A DNA stretch of 64,000 nucleotides from Zoogloeaceae bacterium (lineage in GTDB: Bacteria > Pseudomonadota > Gammaproteobacteria > Burkholderiales > Rhodocyclaceae): the NCBI GenBank assembly GCA_024235655.1, contig JACKLY010000001.1:310001-374000 (forward strand), in the 5' to 3' direction. The translations under genes and the position numbers were made by a program. Positions 53,901 through 60,987 of this stretch are shown here, in pieces (the first letter of the stretch is position 1; each line of letters begins with the position of its first letter). The notes beneath the pieces were generated by a model, which was given only the letters and a program-made list of their open reading frames with translations, had not been told where the DNA came from and did no database searches.

Positions 53901-54580
53901 TGGCGGGTGGTGCAGTCGCCATCCGTGCGTGTGTAATGTCTCCGGCCTGTCAGAAGGCCGTGATGCTGGCCGGCGTGGCAACGCTGGATAAGATGGTCTC
54001 GATGCTGCCGAAGGAAGAGCAGGCATTGGTGCCCGGCTATGGCACCGGCACTCAGCCGCCACTGGCTGGGCCGTTGGTAACGCCGATGCCCGACCCGAAG
54101 AAGATGCAGGAACTCTATGGCACACCGCCATTGCAGAACCCTGATCAGCTAAGATCGTGGCTGGCGAATGCGCTGGAGGGGTATCCGGCGGATGAGGCGG
54201 AGAAGTGGACGCGTGATCTGATTCGCACGCTGCCAATGGCAGATCAACAGAATTACAGCGACCTGATTCTTCAAGCAACAAAAGGGATAAGCGAGACTGG
54301 TCGGGCAGGGAAACAGGCTCGCCTGCGAGAACTTGCTAATGATGACAAATTGGGTGCCGTCGATCGCGGTTGGATTAATCAAGAGCTGAATTCAATTGAG
54401 CGAGGTCAGCGGTCAACGATTCGCAACCCGCCAGGTAAGGATCTTGCCCATGAGCGTGGTAGAGAGGCTGCAAAGGGCTATGACTACGGGCACTCGAACT
54501 TGCAGGATCGAGACCTACATCGTTTGCAGCATAAATATGACGATTTTGGCCGGGCGAATGCCGAACGGCCGTTACCGTAA
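47969..54580 (+). CDS. TpsA exoprotein/CdiA-like contact-dependent toxin, 2203 aa
   Basis: Large filamentous-haemagglutinin-type exoprotein. It starts with an extended signal peptide (ESPR-type, NAHRHRIIFNRARGLFMAVAE), then a TPS secretion domain (about 70-340) with the family motif ANPAGVTCNGCGFINAS near 181-197. Long runs of beta-helix haemagglutinin repeats follow (about 340-1750), then a Gly/Ala-rich pretoxin region (about 1890-2010) with helical hydrophobic stretches. The last about 130 residues are a likely toxin tip: NPPGKDLAHERGREAAKGY and HSNLQDRDLHRLQHKYD (about 2156-2192), which I recall as polymorphic toxin type 8-like (nuclease), not verified. No VENN motif. The immunity candidate follows 9 bp after the stop. 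GGAG precedes the ATG. Confidence 0.9.
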   Translation: MNAHRHRIIFNRARGLFMAVAEIASAQGKCPGDGSGAVAVAPPGFSLARLRPAAFAALLACGAQLALMPAASAQVVAYKAAPASQRPTILTAGNGVPLVNIQTPSAAGVSRNTYEQFDVQQQGVILNNSRTNTATQLGGWVQGNPWLARGSARVILNEVIAANPSQLMGYVEVAGSAAQVVIANPAGVTCNGCGFINASRATLTTGTPMLSGGNLDGYRVEGGSIRVEGAGMDASRVPYTDLIARAVEINAGLWAQTLKVTTGTNTVDAGNTQATPLAPAGGPAPAFSIDVAQLGGMYAGKIVLVGTEAGVGVRNAGHLGASAGEVMVTVDGRLINSGSVIAAGNVGLNSTSEIQNNGLVSAGGALSVTAATLSNADTRSVNAGLEGQALTINAGQINNRNGALRADTTLAIHSSGTLDNGGGLISSVQTVAVQDAATPKTLAITNTAGTFIAGQQLDIDAASLSGDGSLLSQGDLAVKLTADYTHTGEMAANGRARVDIAGTLNNAANMEAGTALTIRAGTINNTSSGQLMAPELSLAATDTHTLTNRGLIDGGDTRIDAITLNNLGTGRIYGDHLAIAATTLNNEAETVNGVSSTPVIAARGNTGRLDLGVTSLNNREGALIFSTGDLAIGGGLDANNRATGTAGTVNNASATIEALASLSLQATRINNTNEHFSTQLVTVGSVAMDQWVYGGTYRPDQVTLTWTSRPGVVYHPPESDGMGYMGGQGFFSSNKNNYVYLNTPSGSTLNFWLYSFTRTTQESQVLSTAPGQIIAGGDMQISADTLKNDNSHILAGNNLQGAFGSVENTATAGQRIVRDSGTAWYVFRDKKHKDSDRDAYGYNPAPAISSFALSTARLEGHAALTGSGTTVGALSVGNIGQSATGRGSLFRQSPAPTARYLIETDPRFASYRQWLTSDYMLQALALDPATSQKRLGDGFYEQRLINEQVAQLTGRRFLIGYQNEEEQYKALMNAGVTYAREWNLIPGVALSAEQMAQLTSDMVWLVEKDVTLADGSTQKVLAPQLYARIKEGDLGPTGGLLADNTLDLNVSGNLDNLGTLAGRQLVSLTADNINNLGGRITGKALDIATLRDFSLQGGSLDADDQLAVRAGRNITIESTTRSAGGRTHIDRIAALYVNNPGGTLQLEANGDIGLMAAYLINNAPTAAGPASRSEGEPAAPGSTTIQAGNKLTLGTVTTAYAESVGDGKHARQESGTREEGTRIETRGDLTLSAGSQLTARAAEVSSSEGRILASAGTDLFIEAGESTLNTAEQHKYKSKGFLSSKKTVTRDSTSDTTAIASTFSGDSVTLVANRDIAVKGSNVVATNDTTLIAGRDLKIEAAAESHNETHFSQTKQSGVFSSGGVGFTIGSKQNSTDQKTDATLAAKSTIGSTDGNITLLAGETYKQVGSDVIAVKGDIDIAAKAVDIVEARETSRTVTETRAKQSGLTIAITSPVITAVQTAQQMSQAAKDTSDPRMKALAAASTGLAGYNAANAVADTGSVTGGVNLVISIGGSKSSSQTTQSSDTAAVSKLTAGRDIRIEASGAGEQSDITLQGTQATAARNLTLTAEDEIRLLAAANTAGQKSKNQNSSGSVGISIGTNTGFTVGASMGRGKADGNDLTHSNTHVEAGELLTLQSGGDTTLKGAVAKGDKVIADIGKDLLIESLQDTSVYDSQQKSFGGSLTIGVGVSGSVSASNSKVNSDYASVVEQSGIRAGDQGFDVKVKNDTDLKGGAITSTQRAIDDQLNRFETGGELTVSDIQNKAEYKAKSASVNLGTSLSFDGALKPGGTSAGFGKDGDQAESMTLAAISGVAGNREARTGDAETGIAKIFDQQKVQKEIDAQTRITQQFGQLAPEAWGKHANTKFADALKTGDEEGMRCWGPDGACRAGGHAVLGGLAGGVGGAVGAGLSSVAAPHVQAYLVDQGLPPAAASAVTQLAAIGAGSAVGGTAGATGALNEASNNALILAVPLAAEIMAGGAVAIRACVMSPACQKAVMLAGVATLDKMVSMLPKEEQALVPGYGTGTQPPLAGPLVTPMPDPKKMQELYGTPPLQNPDQLRSWLANALEGYPADEAEKWTRDLIRTLPMADQQNYSDLILQATKGISETGRAGKQARLRELANDDKLGAVDRGWINQELNSIERGQRSTIRNPPGKDLAHERGREAAKGYDYGHSNLQDRDLHRLQHKYDDFGRANAERPLP
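51202..52279 (+). repeat. Long direct repeat, copy 1 (inside tpsA)
   Basis: About 1.08 kb that appears identical, in all lines compared by eye, to 55576-56653 (offset 4374). Weaker homology (roughly 98% to the left, lower to the right) extends from about 50620 to 53200. Confidence 0.9.
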
Positions 54581-54589
54581 GGAGTACGT

Positions 54590-54973
54590 ATGAAGGTGAC
54601 GCCAAAGCAGATGGAGGCGGTGCTTGCCTTATCGGGCGTTAAGCGCTTTGAGCACTTTGTCAAAGTTATTGTCGATTGGCGGGAGGTATGGGGCTTATAC
54701 CAAGACGGATGGGCTCTTGCCGAAGCAGACGATGGAACAATCGTGTTTCCGCTGTGGCCTGCTAAGGAATATGCGCAGGTTTGTGCTGCTAACGAGTGGA
54801 GTGGGTACGAGCCACGCTCAATCAATCTCAGCGATTTTATGGAAGTATTGTTGCCCAAGCTTCAGTTGGATGACATATTGCCAAGCGTGTTTTTCACTCC
54901 GACCAGCAAAGGGGTTACACCGTCGGTGGGCGATCTGAAACTAGCTATTGAAGCGGAGTTGCAAAAATACTGA
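54590..54973 (+). CDS. DUF2750-type protein, presumed immunity protein of the TpsA toxin tip
   Basis: 127 aa, soluble, acidic, no signal peptide. It matches the DUF2750 pattern as I know it: RFEHFVKVIVDWREVWGLYQ, GWALAEADDGTIVFPLWPAK, EYAQVCAANEWSGYEPRSI, and FFTPTSKGV. The gene begins 9 bp after the toxin stop with AAGGAG before its ATG, and its base composition is visibly less GC-rich than the tpsA body, as usual for toxin/immunity tips. A cytoplasmic immunity protein fits a nuclease-type toxin. Immunity function is inferred from position only. Confidence 0.8.
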   Translation: MKVTPKQMEAVLALSGVKRFEHFVKVIVDWREVWGLYQDGWALAEADDGTIVFPLWPAKEYAQVCAANEWSGYEPRSINLSDFMEVLLPKLQLDDILPSVFFTPTSKGVTPSVGDLKLAIEAELQKY

Positions 54974-55120
54974 TGGCAAGCCGCTAAGGAAAAAGGGACC
55001 AATAGGAAAGGGACCAATAAGGAAAAGGAAAAAGGGGACGCTACCCTTTTCTCCTAAGAGATTAAAGGGCCCGTGCTCGAATAATCCACGCCAGCCAAAC
55101 ACCACGAATCACAATAACCC
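54974..55120. other. Junction region between the resident and orphan modules
   Basis: 147 bp, A-rich and gene-free. It has two AGGGACCAATA repeats (around 54994-55020), a REP-like palindrome (55029-55050) and TTAAAGGGCCCGTGCTCGA (55062-55080), a relative of 60048-60066. No promoter or ribosome site is apparent for the frame that follows. Confidence 0.5.
55029..55050 (-). repeat. REP-like palindromic repeat, copy 1
   Basis: AAGGGGACGCTACCCTTTT core, folding as AAAAGGG/CCCTTTT. Same element as at 59976, 61452, 62174 and 62203; this copy and the 61452 copy are in the opposite orientation to the rest. Confidence 0.85.
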
Positions 55121-58100
55121 ATGGGCTGCCGTCTCCCTTTCACCCTTCCCACCAGCAGCCTCTACCGGCCAAGCCCCAACCCCAGCGCCCGCTACCTGAT
55201 CGAAACCGACCCCCGTTTCACCAGTTACCGCCAATGGCTCACCAGCGACTACATGCTGCAGGCCCTCGCCCTCGACCCCGCCACCAGCCAGAAGCGATTG
55301 GGCGACGGCTTCTACGAACAGCGCCTGATCAACGAACAGGTCGCCCAGCTCACCGGCCGCCGCTTCCTCATCGGCTACCAGAACGAAGAAGAGCAATACA
55401 AAGCCCTGATGAATGCCGGCGTCACCTACGCCAGGGAATGGAACCTCATCCCCGGCGTGGCCCTCAGTGCCGAACAGATGGCCCAGCTCACCAGCGACAT
55501 GGTCTGGCTGGTGGAAACAGACGTGACGCTGGCCGACGGCAGCACCCAGAAAGTGCTCGCCCCCCAGCTCTACGCCCGCATCACCGGCAAGGCCCTCGAC
55601 ATCGCCACCCTGCGCGACTTCAGCCTGCAGGGCGGCAGTCTGGATGCCGACGATCAGCTTGCCGTGCGTGCCGGGCGCAACATCACCATTGAAAGCACCA
55701 CCCGCAGCGCAGGCGGGCGCACCCACATCGACCGCATCGCCGCCCTCTACGTCAACAACCCCGGCGGCACCCTGCAGCTGGAAGCCAACGGCGACATCGG
55801 CCTCATGGCCGCCTATCTGATCAACAATGCCCCCACCGCCGCCGGCCCGGCCAGCCGCAGCGAAGGCGAACCAGCCGCCCCCGGCAGCACCACGATTCAG
55901 GCTGGCAACAAACTGACGCTGGGCACCGTGACTACCGCCTACGCGGAATCCGTGGGCGACGGCAAACACGCCCGCCAGGAAAGCGGCACCCGCGAAGAAG
56001 GCACCCGCATCGAGACCCGCGGCGACCTCACCCTCAGCGCCGGCAGCCAGCTCACCGCCCGTGCTGCCGAAGTCAGCAGCAGCGAAGGCCGCATCCTCGC
56101 CAGCGCCGGCACCGACCTTTTCATCGAAGCCGGCGAAAGCACCCTCAACACCGCCGAACAGCACAAATACAAATCGAAGGGTTTCCTCTCCAGCAAGAAG
56201 ACTGTCACCCGCGACAGCACCAGCGACACCACGGCGATTGCCAGCACCTTCTCCGGCGACAGCGTCACCCTCGTGGCCAACCGCGACATCGCAGTCAAGG
56301 GCAGCAACGTGGTGGCGACCAACGACACCACGCTGATCGCCGGGCGCGACCTGAAGATCGAAGCCGCCGCCGAAAGCCACAACGAAACGCACTTCAGCCA
56401 GACCAAGCAATCCGGCGTCTTCAGCAGCGGTGGGGTCGGTTTCACCATCGGCAGCAAGCAGAACAGCACCGACCAGAAGACCGATGCCACACTCGCTGCC
56501 AAAAGCACCATCGGCAGCACCGACGGCAACATCACCCTGCTCGCCGGCGAAACCTACAAACAGGTCGGCAGTGATGTGATTGCCGTAAAGGGCGATATCG
56601 ACATCGCGGCGAAGGCAGTCGACATTGTTGAGGCAAGAGAAACCAGCCGCACGGTGACAGAGACGAAGAGCAAACAATCGGGCTTCACCGTGGCCTTCAC
56701 CAACCCGGTGATTACAGCCGTGCAGACGGCACAGCAGATGAGCGAAGCCGCGAAAGAAACGAAGGACGGGCGTATGAAGGCGCTGGCCGCAGCCAGCACC
56801 GGGCTGGCTGGATACAACGCCTATGCCGCCCTTGAGGCCGGGCAGGGCACCACCACGACGGACGGGAAAACAAACCAGGTCCTCTCCGGAAAAACAAACC
56901 CTGACGGAAGTGCCGAGTACCGCGATGCCAACGCCGCCGACAAGATGGGCGGCGTCGGCATCAACCTCAGCATCGGTGGCAGCAAGAGCAGCAGCACCAC
57001 CACGCAGACCAGCGACACCGCCGCCGTTTCCAGACTCACCGCCGGCCGCGACATCCGCATCGAAGCCAGCGGTGCCGGCGAGCAGAGCGACATCACCCTG
57101 CAAGGTACCCAAGCCACCGCCGCCAGAAACCTCAGCCTCGCCGCCGAAGACGAAATCCGCCTCCTGGCGGCAAGGAACACCAGCGACCAGCACAGCAGCA
57201 ACAAGAACAGCAGCGCCAGCCTCGGCATCGGCTTCATGGTCGGCGGCACCCAGAACGGCTTCACCATCCAGGCCGGCGTTTCCGGCGGCAAGGGCAAGGC
57301 CGATGGAACGGACCTCAGCCACAGCAACACCCACGTCGAAGCCGGGCAAACCCTCACCCTCAAGAGCGGCGGCGACACCACCCTGAAGGGCGCCGTAGCC
57401 AAAGGCGAGCAAGTCATCGCCGACATTGGCAAAGACCTCAAGATCGAAAGCCTGCAAGACACCAGCACCTACGACAGCCAGCAGAAGAGCCTCGGCGCCA
57501 GCGTCAGCCTGTGCATCCCGCCCTTCTGCTACGGCGCGCCCAGTACCGGCAGCGTCAGCGCCAGCAACAGCAAGGTAAACAGCGACTACGCCAGCGTCGT
57601 TGAGCAGAGCGGCATCCGGGCCGGTGACCAAGGCTTCGACGTGAAGGTGAAGAACGACACTGACCTCAAGGGCGGCGCCATCACCAGTACGCAGCAGGCG
57701 TTTGACGACGGAAGAAACCGACTGAGTACCGCTACCCTCTCAACCAGCGACATTGCCAACCACGCCAGCGCAAGTGCATCAAGCAGCGGCTTCAATCTGT
57801 CGAGCGACATGCTCACACAGGGAAAATATGGCATCGCCAAGGGACTCATTGGTAATGCACTGAACAGCGCCAAGGAATCGGAAAACAATAGCAGCCAGAC
57901 GCGCTCAGTCGTGAGCACGGGCAGAGTCGAAATCACTGACGAAGCACGTCAACTGGCGCTGACCGGCAAAACAGTGGAGCGAACGGTCGACTCGTTGAAT
58001 CGTGACGAGACGACAGCCCATGTCGCATCCGGGCGCATCGACCATTACCAGTTGGAAAAGATCGTCCGTGCGGAACAAGCAATCAAGCAAGAAACCATTA

Positions 58101-59014
58101 AGATAGTTACGACGCTGTCCGATGAAGCTTACCGCTCTCGGTTCCAGGAACCGCCTAAAGTGGTCAAAGTACAGTGTATGGGCGAGACGTTGGCTTGCAT
58201 CAATGACCCAAGCCTTCTGATACGCTCACCCGCAACCACTGATGAAATTGCGAACGCGCCACCTGGCTCCATCATTGCAGTCAACGGCATTTTCAACGAC
58301 GAGAAGCGAGGTTCCGAACTGGCTTACCAGAATGTGCCGCCGGACAAGGAAACCAACGAAAAGCCCAATACGGTGTACCTCATGCACATCGCGCCAGCCC
58401 GGAACGACTTGTCTGAACTGCTGGCGGTAGCGTACGAGAAAATCACTGCCTCGGCCGATTACGGGCTGGCAAATTTCCTTGGATACACCAACGGTCAGGA
58501 GGTTTATGCCGACCTGCTTCGCAGCCGGGAGCAGAAAGAAACACTATCGTTGGGTCATAGCCGTGGGACGCTGGTACAGGAGGGGGCATTCACGATACTG
58601 GCGAATCGTACCGATGAAAACGGCAACGCTTACACCAACTCGAATCTTTCGGTGCGCGGCGTAGCAGGGGCGGCCAATGTTGAGAGCTTTAGCTCGAAGG
58701 CGGCGACGGTTCAAGGGCCCAAAGGCGATAGAGAGAACATCACCTACAGCTACTTTAGTACTGACCCGGTCTCGGTTGTTGCCGGCGGCAATGTCGGCTT
58801 CACGACTCTGCAGGATTTGTGGCAGGTCTACAAGTCGAACAACAGCATGCATAGTTGCGGAGGGACGGGGGCCAGGGACTGCGCGCATGTTGAGTTTCCT
58901 GTTCCGGGCGGCCCACAGGGAACGCCAGAGGGGAATGCGAAATTGATTGAATATGTAGGAGGCGTCCGCAAAGAACAGCCTCGGCCCGGGCTGCTACAGG
59001 GGGCACAAAAATGA
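55121..59014 (+). CDS. Orphan tpsA (cdiA-CT-like) module, 5'-truncated, with hydrolase-like toxin tip
   Basis: 1297-aa open frame lacking signal peptide, ESPR and TPS domain. From about codon 12 (SSLYRPSPNPSARYLIE) it follows TpsA residues from about 890 onward; a 51-codon stretch (TpsA DNA 51057-51209) is missing, and homology ends near 57705. The rest differs: a linker, then a C-terminal domain with LSLGHSRGTLVQEGAF, a GxSxG nucleophile elbow with Ser1147, predicting a lipase/esterase-type effector. The ATG at 55121 has no ribosome site, so the module is probably silent unless recombined with tpsA, with which it is in frame. A lipoprotein gene overlaps its end by 4 bp. Confidence 0.85.
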   Translation: MGCRLPFTLPTSSLYRPSPNPSARYLIETDPRFTSYRQWLTSDYMLQALALDPATSQKRLGDGFYEQRLINEQVAQLTGRRFLIGYQNEEEQYKALMNAGVTYAREWNLIPGVALSAEQMAQLTSDMVWLVETDVTLADGSTQKVLAPQLYARITGKALDIATLRDFSLQGGSLDADDQLAVRAGRNITIESTTRSAGGRTHIDRIAALYVNNPGGTLQLEANGDIGLMAAYLINNAPTAAGPASRSEGEPAAPGSTTIQAGNKLTLGTVTTAYAESVGDGKHARQESGTREEGTRIETRGDLTLSAGSQLTARAAEVSSSEGRILASAGTDLFIEAGESTLNTAEQHKYKSKGFLSSKKTVTRDSTSDTTAIASTFSGDSVTLVANRDIAVKGSNVVATNDTTLIAGRDLKIEAAAESHNETHFSQTKQSGVFSSGGVGFTIGSKQNSTDQKTDATLAAKSTIGSTDGNITLLAGETYKQVGSDVIAVKGDIDIAAKAVDIVEARETSRTVTETKSKQSGFTVAFTNPVITAVQTAQQMSEAAKETKDGRMKALAAASTGLAGYNAYAALEAGQGTTTTDGKTNQVLSGKTNPDGSAEYRDANAADKMGGVGINLSIGGSKSSSTTTQTSDTAAVSRLTAGRDIRIEASGAGEQSDITLQGTQATAARNLSLAAEDEIRLLAARNTSDQHSSNKNSSASLGIGFMVGGTQNGFTIQAGVSGGKGKADGTDLSHSNTHVEAGQTLTLKSGGDTTLKGAVAKGEQVIADIGKDLKIESLQDTSTYDSQQKSLGASVSLCIPPFCYGAPSTGSVSASNSKVNSDYASVVEQSGIRAGDQGFDVKVKNDTDLKGGAITSTQQAFDDGRNRLSTATLSTSDIANHASASASSSGFNLSSDMLTQGKYGIAKGLIGNALNSAKESENNSSQTRSVVSTGRVEITDEARQLALTGKTVERTVDSLNRDETTAHVASGRIDHYQLEKIVRAEQAIKQETIKIVTTLSDEAYRSRFQEPPKVVKVQCMGETLACINDPSLLIRSPATTDEIANAPPGSIIAVNGIFNDEKRGSELAYQNVPPDKETNEKPNTVYLMHIAPARNDLSELLAVAYEKITASADYGLANFLGYTNGQEVYADLLRSREQKETLSLGHSRGTLVQEGAFTILANRTDENGNAYTNSNLSVRGVAGAANVESFSSKAATVQGPKGDRENITYSYFSTDPVSVVAGGNVGFTTLQDLWQVYKSNNSMHSCGGTGARDCAHVEFPVPGGPQGTPEGNAKLIEYVGGVRKEQPRPGLLQGAQK
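55576..56653 (+). repeat. Long direct repeat, copy 2 (inside orphan module)
   Basis: Counterpart of 51202-52279. It begins exactly at the deletion junction, where CCGCATCA (8 bp) is shared by both deletion ends in the resident copy (51049-51056 and 51202-51209). Confidence 0.9.
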
Positions 59015-59799
59015 AGCGTTTCATGATCGCGATCTTGGCTCTTACCTACGGGTTGGCTGGTTGCGGTGCCAAAGAGTTCATCCAGCACAACGATGACCGC
59101 TACGCCAGACCGGGAGCCATGGATTCACCACTGACGGGAATTTACAACACCTACCAATTTGGCTTGCTTGATAGATACCGAGTGACTCACCAGTGGACGC
59201 AATCAGGCTGCGGGTACCGAGGAGTCGAAATTTCAAGAGCTAATTCTGGAACACTAGGGCGGTCCTTCGCTGGGCGAGATATTTTTGAAGAGAACGGGAA
59301 AACATGGCTTCGATTTGAGGCAACAACCCCCTACGACTTCGACCGTTACGTCCGCAGCGTAATTTCCGAAGAGACGTTTTATACCGACGCTTATGGCAAG
59401 CGGCAGAGTTTTCCCAGTAAGGAAATAGGGTTTAAGGTGCTTTGCCATGAATCCTGGTGGACGACCAGCCATTCACTGAGCCTGCGACTGCACAAGCTAT
59501 CGATGGCCGAATTCGAGGCCATGTTTTCGAAACGCTATCCAGAGGGGAAATGGTCGAGCCAGGTATTGAGCGGTCGGCCATGGCGAGTGCAGGAGACCTC
59601 GATTGAAAATCTTCGCCCGCGACGGGGCGTAGGCGGGCCATACCGTACGTGGGTAACCGCCATTGGCGACACCGGCTACGTCATAGCACTGGAGATGACG
59701 GCAAGCCAGGATTCTATGAAGTTTCCTAAGGCCCATGCAGCCATTGAGGAAGCCTACCGCCACTTGATCAACTCGGTGAAAGTCGAGACGGTGAATTAA
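59011..59799 (+). CDS. Lipoprotein, presumed immunity protein for the orphan hydrolase tip
   Basis: 262 aa with a lipoprotein signal: short hydrophobic core and lipobox LAGC (Cys18). The mature part is a soluble domain with two or three Cys (SGCGYRG, KVLCHES) and no family I recognise; a C-terminal helix AHAAIEEAYRHLINSV resembles ends of periplasmic immunity proteins only in a general way. The ATG overlaps the orphan stop (ATGA) and follows AGGGGG. A periplasmic membrane-anchored immunity protein would suit a toxin attacking envelope lipids; this is inference. Confidence 0.7.
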   Translation: MKRFMIAILALTYGLAGCGAKEFIQHNDDRYARPGAMDSPLTGIYNTYQFGLLDRYRVTHQWTQSGCGYRGVEISRANSGTLGRSFAGRDIFEENGKTWLRFEATTPYDFDRYVRSVISEETFYTDAYGKRQSFPSKEIGFKVLCHESWWTTSHSLSLRLHKLSMAEFEAMFSKRYPEGKWSSQVLSGRPWRVQETSIENLRPRRGVGGPYRTWVTAIGDTGYVIALEMTASQDSMKFPKAHAAIEEAYRHLINSVKVETVN

Positions 59800-60062
59800 A
59801 GGAATAAAAACATGGACCAGTAATAGCCAGTAATAGGGGTCACCCATTAGCCGGCCCGAGTCAAGCGAGTAAAGCCCCCCCACGGCGGCGTCAGCCGCCG
59901 TTTCAATTTCACTCTTGTCCCGCACAGTCGCTGATCGCGCCCGTTTCTTCAAGTCATGGCTGCGAACGAATGAATAAAAGGGTAGCGTCCTCTTTTGCTT
60001 GGTAACAACGCCTGATCAACGAAAGGAATAAAAAGGGCCGTGTTGAATTAAAGGGGCCGTGT
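59800..60062. other. Gene-free region after the orphan module, rich in short repeats
   Basis: 263 bp between the lipoprotein gene and the IS. Contains AGTAATAGGGG (near 59830, related to repeats at 62273-62306), a small GGCGGC/GCCGCC-type palindrome (59884-59901), a REP-like copy (59976-59996) and two tandem copies of an AAAGGGGCCGTGTTGA-like unit (60030-60066). Confidence 0.5.
59976..59996 (+). repeat. REP-like palindromic repeat, copy 2
   Basis: AAAAGGGTAGCGTCCTCTTTT; one base differs from the consensus AAAAGGGTAGCGTCCCCTTTT. Lies downstream of the orphan module, inverted relative to the copy upstream of it. Confidence 0.8.
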
Positions 60063-60066
60063 TGAG
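60028..60066 (+). repeat. Two tandem copies of a GGGCCGTGTTGA unit
   Basis: AAAAGGGCCGTGTTGAATTA is followed directly by AAGGGGCCGTGTTGAG. Removing the IS restores TTAAAGGGGCCGTGTTCGA, close to 55062-55080. Confidence 0.6.
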
Positions 60067-60093
60067 CTAACCCGTGTTTGACGGACGGATTAA

Positions 60094-60987
60094 TTAAGCC
60101 ACACCTGCTTGCTGTTCGAATTGCATCGGACTGAGATAGCCCAGGGTTTGATGCCGTCGCTGTCGATTGTAGAAGACCTCGATATATTCGAAGATCGCTG
60201 CACGCGCCTCGTCCCGGGTATGGAAGTCACGATGATGCACGAGTTCGTTCTTCAAGGTTGAGAAGAAACTCTCTGCCACCGCATTGTCGTAACAGTTACC
60301 ACGCCGACTCATGCTCGGTCTGAGACCGTGCTTGAGCAGGCTTTCACGGTAGGCGCGGGCAGCATAGAGCGTCCCTTGGTCGGTGTGATGCACCAGTCCT
60401 CGTTGCGGTTGCCGATGCAGGAGTGCCATGTTCAGCGCTGACAGGACTGGCGCAAGATTGGGGCGCTCTCCCATGCCCCAGCCCACTACCCGGCGCGAAT
60501 ACAAATCCAGCAAGACGGCCAGGTGAAGGAACCCCTGCCGGGTACGAATGAAAGTACCGTCCCCTACCCAGACCTGATTGGGGGATGGCGCATCGAATCG
60601 ACGTTGCACGAGATTGGGCGCTGCGGGTGCTGTGTGGTGGTTTTCCACGATGACCCGGAAGCGCCGCTTGCGGCATGCCTCGATGCCGGCCTGCTGCCTG
60701 AGCCGGGCCACCCGATGCTTGCCGCAGGCGATGCCGCGCGCCTTGAGTTCTCGCCAGGTCTTCACAGCACCATAGGTTTCGCGACTGGCACGATGCACGG
60801 CCTCGATCTGAGTCAGTAACTCGCGGTCTTGCCTGGCCCGTCTGGATTCGCCGCGTACCTTCCAAGCATAGTAGCCGCTACGCGCCACGCCCAGCAGACG
60901 GCAAAGCTGGGTGATGCCCGGCATTCCCGCATGGGCTTCGATGCAGGCGTACTTCACTTGTGGCGATTGGCGAAGTACGCCTCCGCT
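60094..60987 (-). CDS. IS3-family transposase OrfB (DDE integrase core, made by -1 frameshift)
   Basis: About 297 aa, read after the frameshift at 60987-60993. It contains an HTH_21-like segment (MPGITQLCRLLGVARSGYYA), then the integrase catalytic core with DDE residues: Asp in VWVGDGTFIR, Asp in VHHTDQGTLYAA, and Glu in DNAVAESFFSTLKNEL. The C-terminus is the typical YNRQRRHQTLGYLSPMQFE. The Asp-context GDGT and HTDQGT differ slightly from the common TDIT and SDRGS, but the key acidic residues are kept. Confidence 0.93.
   Translation of the reverse strand, partial: SGGVLRQSPQVKYACIEAHAGMPGITQLCRLLGVARSGYYAWKVRGESRRARQDRELLTQIEAVHRASRETYGAVKTWRELKARGIACGKHRVARLRQQAGIEACRKRRFRVIVENHHTAPAAPNLVQRRFDAPSPNQVWVGDGTFIRTRQGFLHLAVLLDLYSRRVVGWGMGERPNLAPVLSALNMALLHRQPQRGLVHHTDQGTLYAARAYRESLLKHGLRPSMSRRGNCYDNAVAESFFSTLKNELVHHRDFHTRDEARAAIFEYIEVFYNRQRRHQTLGYLSPMQFEQQAGVA

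Noticed and set aside
53580..54000. VENN-type pretoxin boundary in TpsA
   Set aside because: No VENN or similar tetrapeptide is present at the expected place; the boundary is instead judged from where the two copies diverge.
55109..57631. Minus-strand open frame of about 840 codons
   Set aside because: Antisense shadow of the orphan module; it mirrors the antisense frame of tpsA.
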